A stretch of 64,000 nucleotides of DNA from Streptomyces sp. NRRL S-455 (GCF_000717875.1 NZ_JOCT01000018.1:184083-248082), one strand, 5' to 3'; shown: positions 17,327 to 25,720, numbered from the stretch's first letter. Made by a program: numbers and translations. Notes: a model not told the origin generated them from the letters alone.

Positions 17327-18382
17327 CTACGCGAGCCCGGCGCGCTCCAGGGCCTCGCTGCCGGCCCGCAGGGACGCGAGCCGCTCCTCGAGCGTGAAAC
17401 CGGCCGGAGCCAGGCTGAGGGTGGTGACCCCGGCGGCGGCATAGGCCTTCATCCGGTCGGCGATCCGGTCCACGGAGCCCAGCAGGGTGGTCTTGTCGAT
17501 GAGGTCCTGCGGGACCGCGGCGGCGGCGCCCTGCTTGTCCCCGGACAGGTACTTCTGCTGGATCTCGGCGGCCTCCTTCTCGTACCCCATGCGCTGCGCG
17601 AGCTGGTTGTAGAAGTTCTGCTTGGCGCTGCCCATGCCGCCGACGTACAGCGCGGTGTAGGGACGGAACGTGTCGGCGAGCGACGTCACGTCCTTGTCGT
17701 CGCCGACGGCGAGGGGCAGGGTCGGGCAGACGTCGAAGCCGTCGAGGGTCTTGCCGGCCTTCTCGCGGCCGGCGCGCAGGTACGTGATCGCGGTGTCCTC
17801 GAGGTGGTCGGCGGAGGGGAAGATCAGCAGCGCGCCGTCCGCGATCTCGCCCGTCTGCTCGAGGTTCTTCGGGCCGATCGCGGCGATGTACAGGGGGATG
17901 TGCTCGCGCTGCGGGTGCACGGTCAGCTTGATGGGCTTGCCCGGGCCGCCCGGGAGGGGGAGGGTCCAGTGCTCGCCCTCGTAGGCGAGCCGCTCGCGGG
18001 TCATGGCCCTGCGGACGATCTCGACGTACTCGCGGGTGCGGGCGAGCGGCTTGTCGAACTTGACGCCGTACCAGCCCTCGGAGACCTGCGGGCCGGAGAC
18101 GCCGAGGCCGAGGCGGAAGCGGCCGCCGGAGAGGGAGTCGAGGGTGGCGGCCGTCATGGCGGTCATGGCGGGCTGGCGGGCCGGGATCTGGAAGATGGCG
18201 GAGCCGACGTCGATCCGTTCCGTCTGGGCGGCGACCCAGCTCAGGACGGTGGCGGCGTCGGAACCGTAGGCCTCGGCGGCCCAGCAGACGGCGTATCCGA
18301 GCCGGTCGGCCTCCTGGGCGACGGCCAGATTGTCCGCGTCCATTCCGGCACCCCAGTAGCCGAGGTTGATACCGAGCTGCAT
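17327..18382 (-). CDS. LLM-class F420-dependent oxidoreductase
   Basis: A 351-residue luciferase-like monooxygenase-fold protein. Actinobacterial members usually reduce or oxidise small substrates with coenzyme F420 instead of FMN. Marks include the N-terminal LGINLGYWGAG strand, VCWAAEAYG, the SGGRFRLGLGVSGPQV loop and the C-terminal LDKTTLLGS-type segment. The ATG at 18382 has AAGGGGA 6 nt upstream. It stands alone, with its own terminator and divergent from the aldo-keto reductase. F420 binding is inferred from the subgroup; the substrate is unknown. Confidence 0.85.
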   Translation of the reverse strand: MQLGINLGYWGAGMDADNLAVAQEADRLGYAVCWAAEAYGSDAATVLSWVAAQTERIDVGSAIFQIPARQPAMTAMTAATLDSLSGGRFRLGLGVSGPQVSEGWYGVKFDKPLARTREYVEIVRRAMTRERLAYEGEHWTLPLPGGPGKPIKLTVHPQREHIPLYIAAIGPKNLEQTGEIADGALLIFPSADHLEDTAITYLRAGREKAGKTLDGFDVCPTLPLAVGDDKDVTSLADTFRPYTALYVGGMGSAKQNFYNQLAQRMGYEKEAAEIQQKYLSGDKQGAAAAVPQDLIDKTTLLGSVDRIADRMKAYAAAGVTTLSLAPAGFTLEERLASLRAGSEALERAGLA

Positions 18383-18541
18383 GCCGCATCCCCTTACCCA
18401 TCAGTAACGTGCCTTGTCCGGAGACCATAGCGCGGCGTCGTCGCCTGCGGCACTCAGCTGTGGGCAGTCGTGCCGCCGCCGGGAAAGCCGTCGTCCACAG
18501 CCCCCTCACACGAAAGGCTCTGGCCAGTAATCTCGGCGTTC

Positions 18542-19528
18542 ATGGAGCAGAGGCATCTCGGCCGCACCGGCCTGCGTGTGTCCCGGATCGGGCTCGGCAC
18601 CCTGACCTGGGGACGCGACACCGACGAGCATGACGCCGCGGACCTGATGAAGACGTTCTGGGAAGCGGGCGGGACTCTCGTCGACACCGCGGACGTGTAC
18701 GGCGACGGAGAGGTCGAGTATCTGATCGGCAGGCTCATAGACGGCCTGGTGCCCCGCCGGGACCTGGTCATCTCGACCAAGGCCGGCAGTGTGCCGGACC
18801 CCGACCGCCGCTTCGACGCCTCCCGCGGACACCTGCTCTCGGCCCTGGACGCCTCGCTCACCCGGCTCGGCACCGACTACGTCGACCTCTGGCACGTACA
18901 CGCCTTCGACCCGGACACGCCGCTGGAGGAGACCCTGCAGGCCGTCGACCTCGCGGTCGCCAGCGGCCGGGCCCGCTACGCCGCCGTGTCCAACTTCTGC
19001 GGCTGGCAATTGGCCAAGGCCGCGACCTGGCAGCTGGCGGCCCCCGGCACCCGGACCCGGCTGGCCGGGACACAGCTGGAGTACTCGCTGCTCCAGCGCG
19101 GCGTCGAACGGGAGGTGCTGCCGGCCGCTCTGGACCTCGGCATCGGACTGCTGCCGTCCTCCCCGCTCGGACGTGGCGTGCTGACGGGCAAGTACCGGGG
19201 CGGCGAGACGCCACCGGACTCGCGTGGCGCCTCGGAGCACCTCGCGCCGTTCGTCGCGCCGTACCTCGACGACACGGCGAGCCGCATCGTGGACGCCGTG
19301 ACGACCGCGGCCGACGGTCTCGCGGTGACGCCGCTCCAGGTGGCCCTGGCCTGGGTCCGCGACCGGCCGGGCGTGGCCGCGCCCATCGTCGGCGCGCGCA
19401 CCGCGCAGCAGCTCACGGCGGCATTGTCAGTGGAGGACCTTAGTCTTCCTGACGAGATCTGCCGGGCGCTCGACGACGTGTCGGCGCCTGTGCACCGCTA
19501 TCCCGATCACGACTGGAGCACGCTGTGA
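18542..19528 (+). CDS. Aldo-keto reductase
   Basis: A 328-residue NADPH-dependent oxidoreductase of the aldo-keto reductase family. The catalytic tetrad is visible: Asp and Tyr in DTADVYGDGEVE, Lys in VISTKAGS and His in DLWHVHAFD. The nucleotide site includes SSPLGRGVLTGKY and the C-terminal PIVGARTAQQL. The ATG at 18542 has no ribosome site, but TAATCT stands 8 nt before it (18528-18533), suggesting a leaderless mRNA. Its stop overlaps the next gene's GTG (GTGA), so the RecD2-like protein is translationally coupled to it. The pairing with a helicase-like gene is odd and unexplained. Confidence 0.9.
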   Translation: MEQRHLGRTGLRVSRIGLGTLTWGRDTDEHDAADLMKTFWEAGGTLVDTADVYGDGEVEYLIGRLIDGLVPRRDLVISTKAGSVPDPDRRFDASRGHLLSALDASLTRLGTDYVDLWHVHAFDPDTPLEETLQAVDLAVASGRARYAAVSNFCGWQLAKAATWQLAAPGTRTRLAGTQLEYSLLQRGVEREVLPAALDLGIGLLPSSPLGRGVLTGKYRGGETPPDSRGASEHLAPFVAPYLDDTASRIVDAVTTAADGLAVTPLQVALAWVRDRPGVAAPIVGARTAQQLTAALSVEDLSLPDEICRALDDVSAPVHRYPDHDWSTL

Positions 19529-21759
19529 GCACGGAGCCGGAGACCACGGGGGACGCCGAGCCGGGGACGCCGACCGGTGGTGCGGGAACCGAGGCAACCC
19601 AGGGGGCCGAGGCGGACGCCCCCGATGCCGGTCAGGTGTCCGAGGCGGAGGCCGAGCTGCGGGCTCAGCAGGCCGAGCGGGAGCGCATCGAGCGGCGGAA
19701 GGCCGAGAAGAAGGGACCGGTCGAGAGCGGTGGGAAGCTGAGCGGCAAGGCCGCCGATCTGCTCGCGGCCGTACGGGCCGTGGAGAGCGGTGAGAAGCCG
19801 GCGGCCACGGTGCTCGCGGAGCCCGGGCCCGCTCCCCGGCGCTCCGCCCCGGAGCCGGTGCGGCGACCGCAGCCGGTGACCGCCGAGGCCGTCGCCACGT
19901 CGGCGGCGCCCGCGCCGGAGACGGTGCGTGCCGTGCGGGGGCTGCTCGGCGAGGGCGGTGCCCCCGAGGCGCTCGCGCCGCAGGTGGCCGCGGCCCTCGG
20001 CGAGGGTGCGGACGAACAGCTGCGTGCGGACCCCTGGCAGCTGCTGCGGATCGCCGGCGTGCGCCCTGAGCAGGCGGACGGGTTCGCGCGGGCGCTGCTG
20101 GGCGCCGAGTGCGGACCGGACGACGAGCGGCGCGGCCGGGCCGTCACGGTCTGGCTCCTGGAGCAGGCCGCGCTGGCCGGGCACACCGCCCTGGAGATGC
20201 CGGCCCTGCTGACGGCCCTGGCCCAGCGGGGCGTGCCGGACCCGGACCGTGCCGTGCAGGACACCATCGCGGAGGGCGAGGCGCTGGTCTTCCAGGACGC
20301 CCTGGAGGAGACCGGTGCGGCGCCGGCCCGGACCGAGGAGGAGGACGCGGAGGCCGAGGAACGACCGGTCCGTGTGCTGGTCGGGCTGGAGCGGTACGCA
20401 CTCGCGGAGGAGAGCCTCGCCGACGGTCTGGCCCGGCTGGTCAACTCGGCGCCCAAGCAGGACGGTTCGACCGAGGAATGGGAGCGGGCCGCCGCCTCGG
20501 CCCAGGGGTCGGCGGGTGAGCTGATCCGCACGGTCGCCGCTCACGGTCTGGTTCTGCACACCGGCGGGGAGGCGTCGCTGGCAGAGCCGGCGGCGCTGCT
20601 GCACGCCGCACGCTCCCTCGGGCTGCGTGCCTGGGCGGCCACCCACGGGCCGATCGGCCGCGACCGCTTCGCGACCCTGCTGGGGCGGTCCGGCGGGCCG
20701 ACGGGCCCGGGGACGAACGAGGCGGCGGGCACCGAGCCGCCCGGTGCGACGGCCGGGGACAGGCCGGATCGCGCTGTGGCCGCAGACGCTCCGCCCCCGG
20801 CCGCGCACTCCCCCGTCGCCACCGTGGCGGGCCTGCTCTCCGGTCTCGAAGGCCCCGGGCGGGATGCCGACGGGGCGCTGGATCTCGATCTGCTCGTCGT
20901 GCTCGACGCCCCGCAGCTGGACGTCGAGACGGCGGCTCTGCTGACGGAGTCGCTGCCGGACGGGGCGCGGCTGGTGCTGGCCGGGGACCCGGGAGTGCTG
21001 TGGTCCGTGGGTCCTGGGCGGGTGTTCGCGGACCTGCTCGCGGCGCGGATCTGCCCGCAGGTCGCCTCGCGGCGGCCGGACCCGGGGCCGCTGGGAGAGC
21101 TGGTCTCCGGTATCGGCATCGGCGAGCTGAACCAGGTCGAGGCCCCCGGCAAGGAGGTCGTGATCGTGCCGGTGCGGGACGCCGGTGAGGCGGTGCACCG
21201 GACGGTGCAGCTCGTCGTGGACTCGGTGCCGCGGGCGATCGGTGTCCCGGCCGAGGAGACGCAGGTGATCACACCGGGGCACGGTGGCGCCGTCGGTACG
21301 CGTGCGCTCAACGCGGCGCTGAAGGAGCGGCTCAACCCGGGCCCGGGCCGTTTCGGCGGCTTCGACCCCGGTGACCGGGTCGTCCACTCCCCCGTTCCCG
21401 GGCGGGTGCTTCCAGGTCGTGTGGTGACGGCGGACGCCGAGGGGCTGCACCTGTCGTGCGGGGGCGAGGCCGTCGTCGTACCGAAGGAACGGGTGGAACA
21501 GTCCGTTCGGCACGGGTGGGCGCTGACCGCGCACCAGGCCGTGGGGAGCCGCTGGCCCGCGGTGGTCGTGGTGCTGCCCGGTGACGCGGCGCAGGCCCTC
21601 AGCCGGCCGTGGGTGTACACGGCGTTCGGGCGGGCCGACCGCCATCTGTCCGTCGTGCACGGCGTGGAGCAGGCACTGCCGAAGGCCGTGGCCGAGGTTC
21701 CGGCCAAGCCCCGGACGACCCGCCTTCCCGTGCTGCTCGCCCCGCAGGTGGCTGGGTGA
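19525..21759 (+). CDS. RecD2-like helicase homologue lacking an intact Walker A motif
   Basis: A 744-residue protein with the layout of a RecD2 (SF1B) helicase. It has a long Pro/Ala/Glu-rich N-terminus (1-140), a helix-hairpin-helix-like DPWQLLRIAGV region (about 165-190), then two motor domains. Where the P-loop should be (about 343-353) it reads VLHTGGEASLA, with no GxGKT. The Walker B region is LVVLDAPQLD (about 457-466), with Ala in place of the catalytic Glu. Other RecD2 traits remain: GDPGVLWSVGPGRVFADL (about 486-503) and, near 670, HQAVGSRWPAVV followed by VYTAFGRADRHL. It is probably not an ATPase; a DNA-binding or scaffold role is inferred. It overlaps the aldo-keto reductase by 4 nt. 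Confidence 0.75.
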   Translation: MSTEPETTGDAEPGTPTGGAGTEATQGAEADAPDAGQVSEAEAELRAQQAERERIERRKAEKKGPVESGGKLSGKAADLLAAVRAVESGEKPAATVLAEPGPAPRRSAPEPVRRPQPVTAEAVATSAAPAPETVRAVRGLLGEGGAPEALAPQVAAALGEGADEQLRADPWQLLRIAGVRPEQADGFARALLGAECGPDDERRGRAVTVWLLEQAALAGHTALEMPALLTALAQRGVPDPDRAVQDTIAEGEALVFQDALEETGAAPARTEEEDAEAEERPVRVLVGLERYALAEESLADGLARLVNSAPKQDGSTEEWERAAASAQGSAGELIRTVAAHGLVLHTGGEASLAEPAALLHAARSLGLRAWAATHGPIGRDRFATLLGRSGGPTGPGTNEAAGTEPPGATAGDRPDRAVAADAPPPAAHSPVATVAGLLSGLEGPGRDADGALDLDLLVVLDAPQLDVETAALLTESLPDGARLVLAGDPGVLWSVGPGRVFADLLAARICPQVASRRPDPGPLGELVSGIGIGELNQVEAPGKEVVIVPVRDAGEAVHRTVQLVVDSVPRAIGVPAEETQVITPGHGGAVGTRALNAALKERLNPGPGRFGGFDPGDRVVHSPVPGRVLPGRVVTADAEGLHLSCGGEAVVVPKERVEQSVRHGWALTAHQAVGSRWPAVVVVLPGDAAQALSRPWVYTAFGRADRHLSVVHGVEQALPKAVAEVPAKPRTTRLPVLLAPQVAG

Positions 21760-21762
21760 ATG

Positions 21763-21808
21763 ACGTGGGGGGTGGTCACGGGTCCGGCCCGTGACCACCC
21801 CCCCACGT
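21763..21808. terminator. Bidirectional terminator
   Basis: Long near-perfect inverted repeat (ACGTGGGGGGTGGTCACGGG and its complement with one extra C) between the convergent RecD2-like gene and the acidic-protein gene. It begins 4 bp after one stop and ends 18 bp before the other. Confidence 0.88.
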
Positions 21809-21826
21809 GGTGGCTGACGTCCGCGC

Positions 21827-22540
21827 TCAGCGGCGGTCCACGTCCAGTGGCTCCAGGTCCTCGTCCTCGTCGAGGTCGCTGTCGAAGTCGTCCGTCTCCT
21901 CGGTCTCGTCATCGTCGTCGTCATCGACGCCGTCGTCGATGTCGTCGTCGAAGACGGCGCTGACGTCGAAGCGGCAGACCACCTGCTGCGGATCGACCTG
22001 CTCGAACGGCGCCTCCAGCCACTCGCCGGGCTCCGCGGGTTCGTCCGCCGCTGTCACCCAGAGCGTGGAGTCGCCCTCCTCCAGCCCGAACTCCTTGTGC
22101 CGGGAGGCGATCTCGTCGGGTTCGAACTCGCCGAAGAGGAGTCCGAGCGCGCCGTGGACCGTCCCGGAGGCGGCCGGGCCGTCCTCGCCCTCCGCGGCCT
22201 CGATCCGCTGAGCGTGTGCCAGCAGCCGCTGCGGCTCCGCCACCGCGTAGTCGCGGCGGATCAGTACGCTCAGCGCGTTCGGTTCCTCAGGCCCGTTGTA
22301 CGGGGGCAGCGCGTCCTCCGCACCGGGGATCTCGAAGGGTGTGACCTCGTCGTAACGGTCATAGAGCAGTTCGTCGTACACCTCTGCGGCCGCGGCCAGC
22401 TGGTTGAACGCCTCGTAGACGGCCGGGTCGTCCTCCCCCGACCTGCGTTCGACCGCGGCCAGGTGGCGGTCGAGCGCGGTCTTGACCGCCTCGGCGGCGG
22501 CGCGTACCTCGGCAGCGGTGGGCTGCGCAGCATCAGACAT
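21827..22540 (-). CDS. Conserved acidic protein of unknown function
   Basis: A 237-residue cytoplasmic protein that I do not recognise beyond being common in Streptomyces. Residues 1-180 look folded, with an alanine-rich helical start (EVRAAAEAVKTALDRHLAAVE) and EVYDELLYDRYDEVTPFEIPG. The last 45 residues are strongly acidic (runs of Asp/Glu) and end DLEPLDVDRR. The ATG at 22540 has no ribosome site and TAGCGT lies 7 nt before it, fitting a leaderless mRNA. It is divergent from the DUF5703 gene with only 47 bp between starts. Confidence 0.75.
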   Translation of the reverse strand: MSDAAQPTAAEVRAAAEAVKTALDRHLAAVERRSGEDDPAVYEAFNQLAAAAEVYDELLYDRYDEVTPFEIPGAEDALPPYNGPEEPNALSVLIRRDYAVAEPQRLLAHAQRIEAAEGEDGPAASGTVHGALGLLFGEFEPDEIASRHKEFGLEEGDSTLWVTAADEPAEPGEWLEAPFEQVDPQQVVCRFDVSAVFDDDIDDGVDDDDDDETEETDDFDSDLDEDEDLEPLDVDRR

Positions 22541-22547
22541 AGTGCAG

Positions 22548-22580
22548 ACGCTATCCGTACCAGGCCCCAGCCCGCACAAT
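22548..22580. promoter_or_regulatory. Compact divergent promoter pair
   Basis: Minus strand TAGCGT (22548-22553) lies 7 nt before the ATG at 22540. Plus strand CACAAT (22575-22580) lies 7 nt before the ATG at 22588. Neither gene has a ribosome site, so both mRNAs may begin at the start codon. No good -35 box is visible for either. Confidence 0.45.
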
Positions 22581-22587
22581 AGATGCG

Positions 22588-22776
22588 ATGCCGGAATACG
22601 AATTTGTCGACGTGTACGTACCTCGCGGGGTCTCCCGCAAGGAGACGGCACGTCTGCTGACGGACCATGCCGAGTACGGACACTGGGAGTTGTACCGTCT
22701 GAGCCTGCTCCGCGACGGCAGCCGCAGGGTGCGGTTGCGCCGGCGGATCATCCGCCAGGTGCGGGCCACGTGGTGA
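22588..22776 (+). CDS. DUF5703 small basic protein
   Basis: A 62-residue protein of a streptomycete family (DUF5703) with unknown function. It is rich in Arg and Tyr (PEYEFVDVYVPRGVSRKE near the start; RRVRLRRRIIRQVRATW at the end), with no membrane segment. Its strong conservation in the genus, from memory, argues that it is real despite its size. It lies between the acidic protein and chpC and ends 31 bp before a strong shared terminator. Confidence 0.8.
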   Translation: MPEYEFVDVYVPRGVSRKETARLLTDHAEYGHWELYRLSLLRDGSRRVRLRRRIIRQVRATW

Positions 22777-22807
22777 GCTGAGACGGCGCACGGGAGGAAG
22801 GCACCTA

Positions 22808-22841
22808 CGGAGCGGGCCCCGCCACGGCGGGGCCCGCTCCG
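22808..22841. terminator. Bidirectional terminator between DUF5703 and chpC
   Basis: Perfect 16-bp arms with a 2-nt centre (CGGAGCGGGCCCCGCC / GGCGGGGCCCGCTCCG), between convergent genes. Confidence 0.9.
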
Positions 22842-22852
22842 TTCACCGGGGA

Positions 22853-23725
22853 TCAGGCCGAGGCGCGGGCCTTGCGGTAGAGGATCGCGCCCGCCAGCAG
22901 CGCTCCGGCGCCGGCCGGCAGGGCGAGCCCGAGCGGCAGGTCGGTGCCGGTGCTCGCGAGCTGGGCATCGCCCTTGGGCTCGGTGACGAACTGGCCGCCC
23001 GGCTTGTTGCCGTCCGAGAAACCGCCCGGCGTCTCGTCGCCGGTGCCGGGCGGCGTGCCCGGGGTGCCCGACTGACCGGGCTGGCCGGGCTGACCGGGCT
23101 CCTCAGGGCTGCCAGGGTCCCCGGGGGTTCCGGGGTCCCCGGGGTTATCCGGGTCGCCCGGGTTGCCGGGGGTGCCGGGGTCACCCGGATTGCCAGGGTT
23201 ATCCGGATTGCCAGGGTTACCGGGCTGTCCGGGGTTCTCGTGGCCGCCGCCGGGCGGGTCGGTGCGTTGCCCGCCGGAACCGCCGTTCCCGCAGCCGTTG
23301 CCCGTGCTGGGGTTCCCGACGCCGATGACGTCGACGGTGTTGCCACAGACGTTCACCGGCACGTGGATCGGTACCTGGACGTGGTTGCCCGAGCCGACGC
23401 CTGGCGAGTCGGTGGCGTGTCCGCCGGCGTGCGAGCCGCCGTGTCCGCCCTGCGCGCCGTGTTCCCCCGAGGACGAACCGCCACCCTTGTTGGCGCACGC
23501 GTTGCCGACCGAGGGGTTGAGAACCCCGATCACGTTGACCGTGTTGCCGCAGACATTGACCGGCGCGTGCACCGGCGCCTGCACCGTGTTCCCGGACAGC
23601 ACGCCGGGCGAGCCCGAACTGGCGCCCTGGGCGCCCGAGTCGGCGTGAGCCGCGCCGCCCGCGGCGGCGAGCACGCCGGTCGCGGCCGCCACGGTCATCA
23701 GACCCTTGCGGGTGACCTGTCGCAT
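22853..23725 (-). CDS. chpC: Long chaplin with sortase anchor
   Basis: ChpC is a cell-wall-anchored chaplin, part of the hydrophobic sheath of aerial hyphae. The 290-residue precursor has a signal peptide (about 1-29, cleavage near AHADS). Two chaplin domains follow (about 30-80 and 105-147), each with NVCGNTVxVIGVxNP and a Cys pair. Then comes a Gly-Xaa-Pro tract (about 164-225). The C-terminal sorting signal is LASTG (256-260), a hydrophobic helix and a KAR tail. The tract makes it longer than the S. coelicolor protein as I remember it (about 259). It lies beside chpH on the same strand. Three 11-bp-spaced repeats precede it (23751-23783). Confidence 0.95.
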   Translation of the reverse strand: MRQVTRKGLMTVAAATGVLAAAGGAAHADSGAQGASSGSPGVLSGNTVQAPVHAPVNVCGNTVNVIGVLNPSVGNACANKGGGSSSGEHGAQGGHGGSHAGGHATDSPGVGSGNHVQVPIHVPVNVCGNTVDVIGVGNPSTGNGCGNGGSGGQRTDPPGGGHENPGQPGNPGNPDNPGNPGDPGTPGNPGDPDNPGDPGTPGDPGSPEEPGQPGQPGQSGTPGTPPGTGDETPGGFSDGNKPGGQFVTEPKGDAQLASTGTDLPLGLALPAGAGALLAGAILYRKARASA

Positions 23726-23750
23726 TGCTGAGTACCTGCCTTCGACCTTG

Positions 23751-23783
23751 CTCGAATTCTTCTCGAATTCGTCTTGAATTCCT
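23751..23783. promoter_or_regulatory. Three 11-bp phased repeats upstream of chpC
   Basis: On the plus strand CTCGAATTCTT, CTCGAATTCGT and CTTGAATTCCT stand head to tail with exactly 11-bp spacing, 26-58 bp before the chpC start. Such helical phasing suits cooperative protein binding. The binding protein is unknown. Confidence 0.5.
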
Positions 23784-23795
23784 CAAAGAAGCGTT

Positions 23796-23830
23796 CGGTC
23801 CCGGAGCACATGGCACGCGCTCCGGGACCG
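23796..23830 (-). terminator. Terminator of chpH
   Basis: CGGTCCCGGAGC / GCTCCGGGACCG perfect 12-bp arms, 11-nt loop, 34 bp past the chpH stop. It separates chpH from chpC transcription. Confidence 0.8.
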
Positions 23831-23864
23831 ATGGCTTGGAACTCCCCTCAGAGAGGGGGAAGCA

Positions 23865-24098
23865 TCACTTGTTGATGCAGGTGTTGCCGAAGGCGGGGTT
23901 CAGCAGCCCGATCACGGAGACCGTGTTGCCGCAGGCGTTCACCGGGACGTGAACGGGCACCTGAATGACGTTGCCGGACACGACGCCCGGGGAGTGCACA
24001 GCGGCACCCTGGGCACCCGAGTCGGCGACGGCCATGCCCGCGCCCGCGAGAACGAGCCCACCGGTAGCAGCCGCAGCAGCGACGACCTTCTTGATCAT
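23865..24098 (-). CDS. chpH: Short chaplin ChpH
   Basis: ChpH is a secreted amyloid-forming surfactant of the aerial hypha surface. The 77-residue precursor has a signal peptide (1-25, KK then a long Ala/Gly/Leu core, cleaved near VADSG) and one chaplin domain. That domain has the two conserved cysteines (Cys56 in NACGNTV and Cys74 in GNTCINK) and the HVPVNACGN and NPAFGN motifs. There is no sorting signal, so it is released and probably held by long chaplins such as ChpC. The ATG at 24098 has AGGAGG 6 nt upstream. In S. coelicolor expression depends on developmental sigma factor BldN; I could not see a convincing match here. Confidence 0.96.
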   Translation of the reverse strand: MIKKVVAAAAATGGLVLAGAGMAVADSGAQGAAVHSPGVVSGNVIQVPVHVPVNACGNTVSVIGLLNPAFGNTCINK

Positions 24099-24247
24099 TA
24101 TTCCTCCTAGTTGGCAAAGCGACCCATCTTGCGATCGCATTACCTGTAACGAGGAGGGAGTAATGAGGCTACGAGCTTATGGTCACATTCACCCTTCCCA
24201 GTCGATCTCGCACGCTCGACCGAATACCGGCGTTTCCCTTGTCCGGT

Positions 24248-25573
24248 TCAGGAAGCATCGATGAACCGGTCGAGCACCCGCACGCCGAACTTCAGGCCGT
24301 CGACCGGCACCCGCTCGTCCACGCCGTGGAACATGCCGGCGAAGTCCAGCTCCGGCGGCAGCTTCAGCGGTGCGAAGCCGAATCCCCGGATGCCCAGGTC
24401 GTCGAAGGACTTCGCGTCCGTCCCGCCGGAGAGCATGTAGGGGATCGCCTTGGCCGTCGGGTCCTCGGCCAGCAGCGAGGACTGCATCGCCTCCACGAGC
24501 TTCCCGTCGAAGGTGGTCTCGACGGCCTTGTCGGCATGGACGTCCTCACGCCGCACCTTCGGGCCGAGGATGCGGTCGAGGTCGGCCAGGAACTCGTCCT
24601 CGAACCCGGGCAGGAACCGGCCGTCGACATGGGCGGTCGCCTCGCCCGGGATGACGTTGACCTTGTACCCGGCACCGAGCTGCGTGGGGTTGGCCGTGTT
24701 GCTCAGGGTCGCGCCGATGAGCTTGGCGATGCCACCGAGCTTGGCCAGGGTCGACTCCATGTCCTCCGGGTCCAGCTCGGTGCCGAAGGCGTCACCGAGC
24801 TCGTCGAGGAAGGCGCGGGTGGTCTTGGTGACCCGCACCGGGAACTTGTGCCGGCCCAGCCGCGCGACGGCCTCCGACAGCTCGGTGATGGCGTTGTCCC
24901 GGTGGATCATCGACCCGTGACCGGCGGTGCCGGCCACGGTGAGCTTCATCCAGTGCATGCCCTTCTCGGCCGTCTGGATCAGGTACAGCCGCCGTTGCTC
25001 GCTCACGGTGAACGAGAATCCGCCCACCTCACTGATCGCCTCCGTGACCCCCTCGAAGAGGTCCGGGTGGTTGTCGACGAGGTGGCGGGCCCCGTACGTG
25101 CCGCCGGCCTCCTCGTCCGCGAGGAACGCGAGGACGATGTCACGCGGGGGCTTGCGCCCGCTGCGCAGGCGGTCCCGTACGACCGCGAGGGTCATCGCGT
25201 CCATGTCCTTCATGTCGACGGCCCCGCGACCCCACACGCAGCCGTCGGCGATCTCGCCGGAGAAGGGGTGGTGGGTCCAGTCGTCCGCGTTGGCCGGTAC
25301 GACGTCGGTGTGGCCGTGGATGAGGAGCGCGGGCCGGGAGGGGTCCTCGCCCTCGATCCGGGCCACCGTGGAGGCGCGGCCCGGATGGGACTCGAAGATC
25401 CGCGGTTCGAGCCCGACCTCGGCCAGCTTCTCGGCGACGTACTCCGCCGCCTTGCGCTCGCCCGGACCCGAGTGGTCGCCGTAGTTGCTGGTGTCGATCT
25501 GGATCAGCTCGCGGCAGAGGTCCACGACCTCGTCCTCGCCGGTGACGCTCCTGGCCGTGTCCGTCTCGCTCAC
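24248..25573 (-). CDS. M20-family metallopeptidase
   Basis: A 441-residue zinc-dependent exopeptidase or amidohydrolase of the M20 family (dipeptidase/ArgE/DapE type). Metal-binding motifs are HGHTDVVP, AVDMKD, ADEEAGGTYG and, near the C-terminus, GTDAKSF. The lid domain lies between, with GHGSMIHRDNA. The GTG at 25573 has GGGAGGAA upstream; in-frame upstream sequence is not conserved-looking. Substrate unknown; cytoplasmic as no signal is present. It lies between chpH and the tRNA gene and is transcribed away from the latter. Confidence 0.92.
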   Translation of the reverse strand: MSETDTARSVTGEDEVVDLCRELIQIDTSNYGDHSGPGERKAAEYVAEKLAEVGLEPRIFESHPGRASTVARIEGEDPSRPALLIHGHTDVVPANADDWTHHPFSGEIADGCVWGRGAVDMKDMDAMTLAVVRDRLRSGRKPPRDIVLAFLADEEAGGTYGARHLVDNHPDLFEGVTEAISEVGGFSFTVSEQRRLYLIQTAEKGMHWMKLTVAGTAGHGSMIHRDNAITELSEAVARLGRHKFPVRVTKTTRAFLDELGDAFGTELDPEDMESTLAKLGGIAKLIGATLSNTANPTQLGAGYKVNVIPGEATAHVDGRFLPGFEDEFLADLDRILGPKVRREDVHADKAVETTFDGKLVEAMQSSLLAEDPTAKAIPYMLSGGTDAKSFDDLGIRGFGFAPLKLPPELDFAGMFHGVDERVPVDGLKFGVRVLDRFIDAS

Positions 25574-25720
25574 GTGCTTCCTCCCGCTGTCACTGCTGGT
25601 GGGTCCCCCACATCCTCCCTCTCCGCGGCGCGCTCCCCAAGAGCGCTCCCGGCCCGTCACACGTCGTTCACGCCCGGCCGGGGCCGGGTGGGGGGTGATC
25701 GGTCACCCCTGAAAGCCTGG

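Noticed and set aside
22853..23300. A CRISPR-like or satellite array in chpC
   Set aside because: The repetition is codon-level Gly-Pro triplets in a coding frame, without regular spacers.
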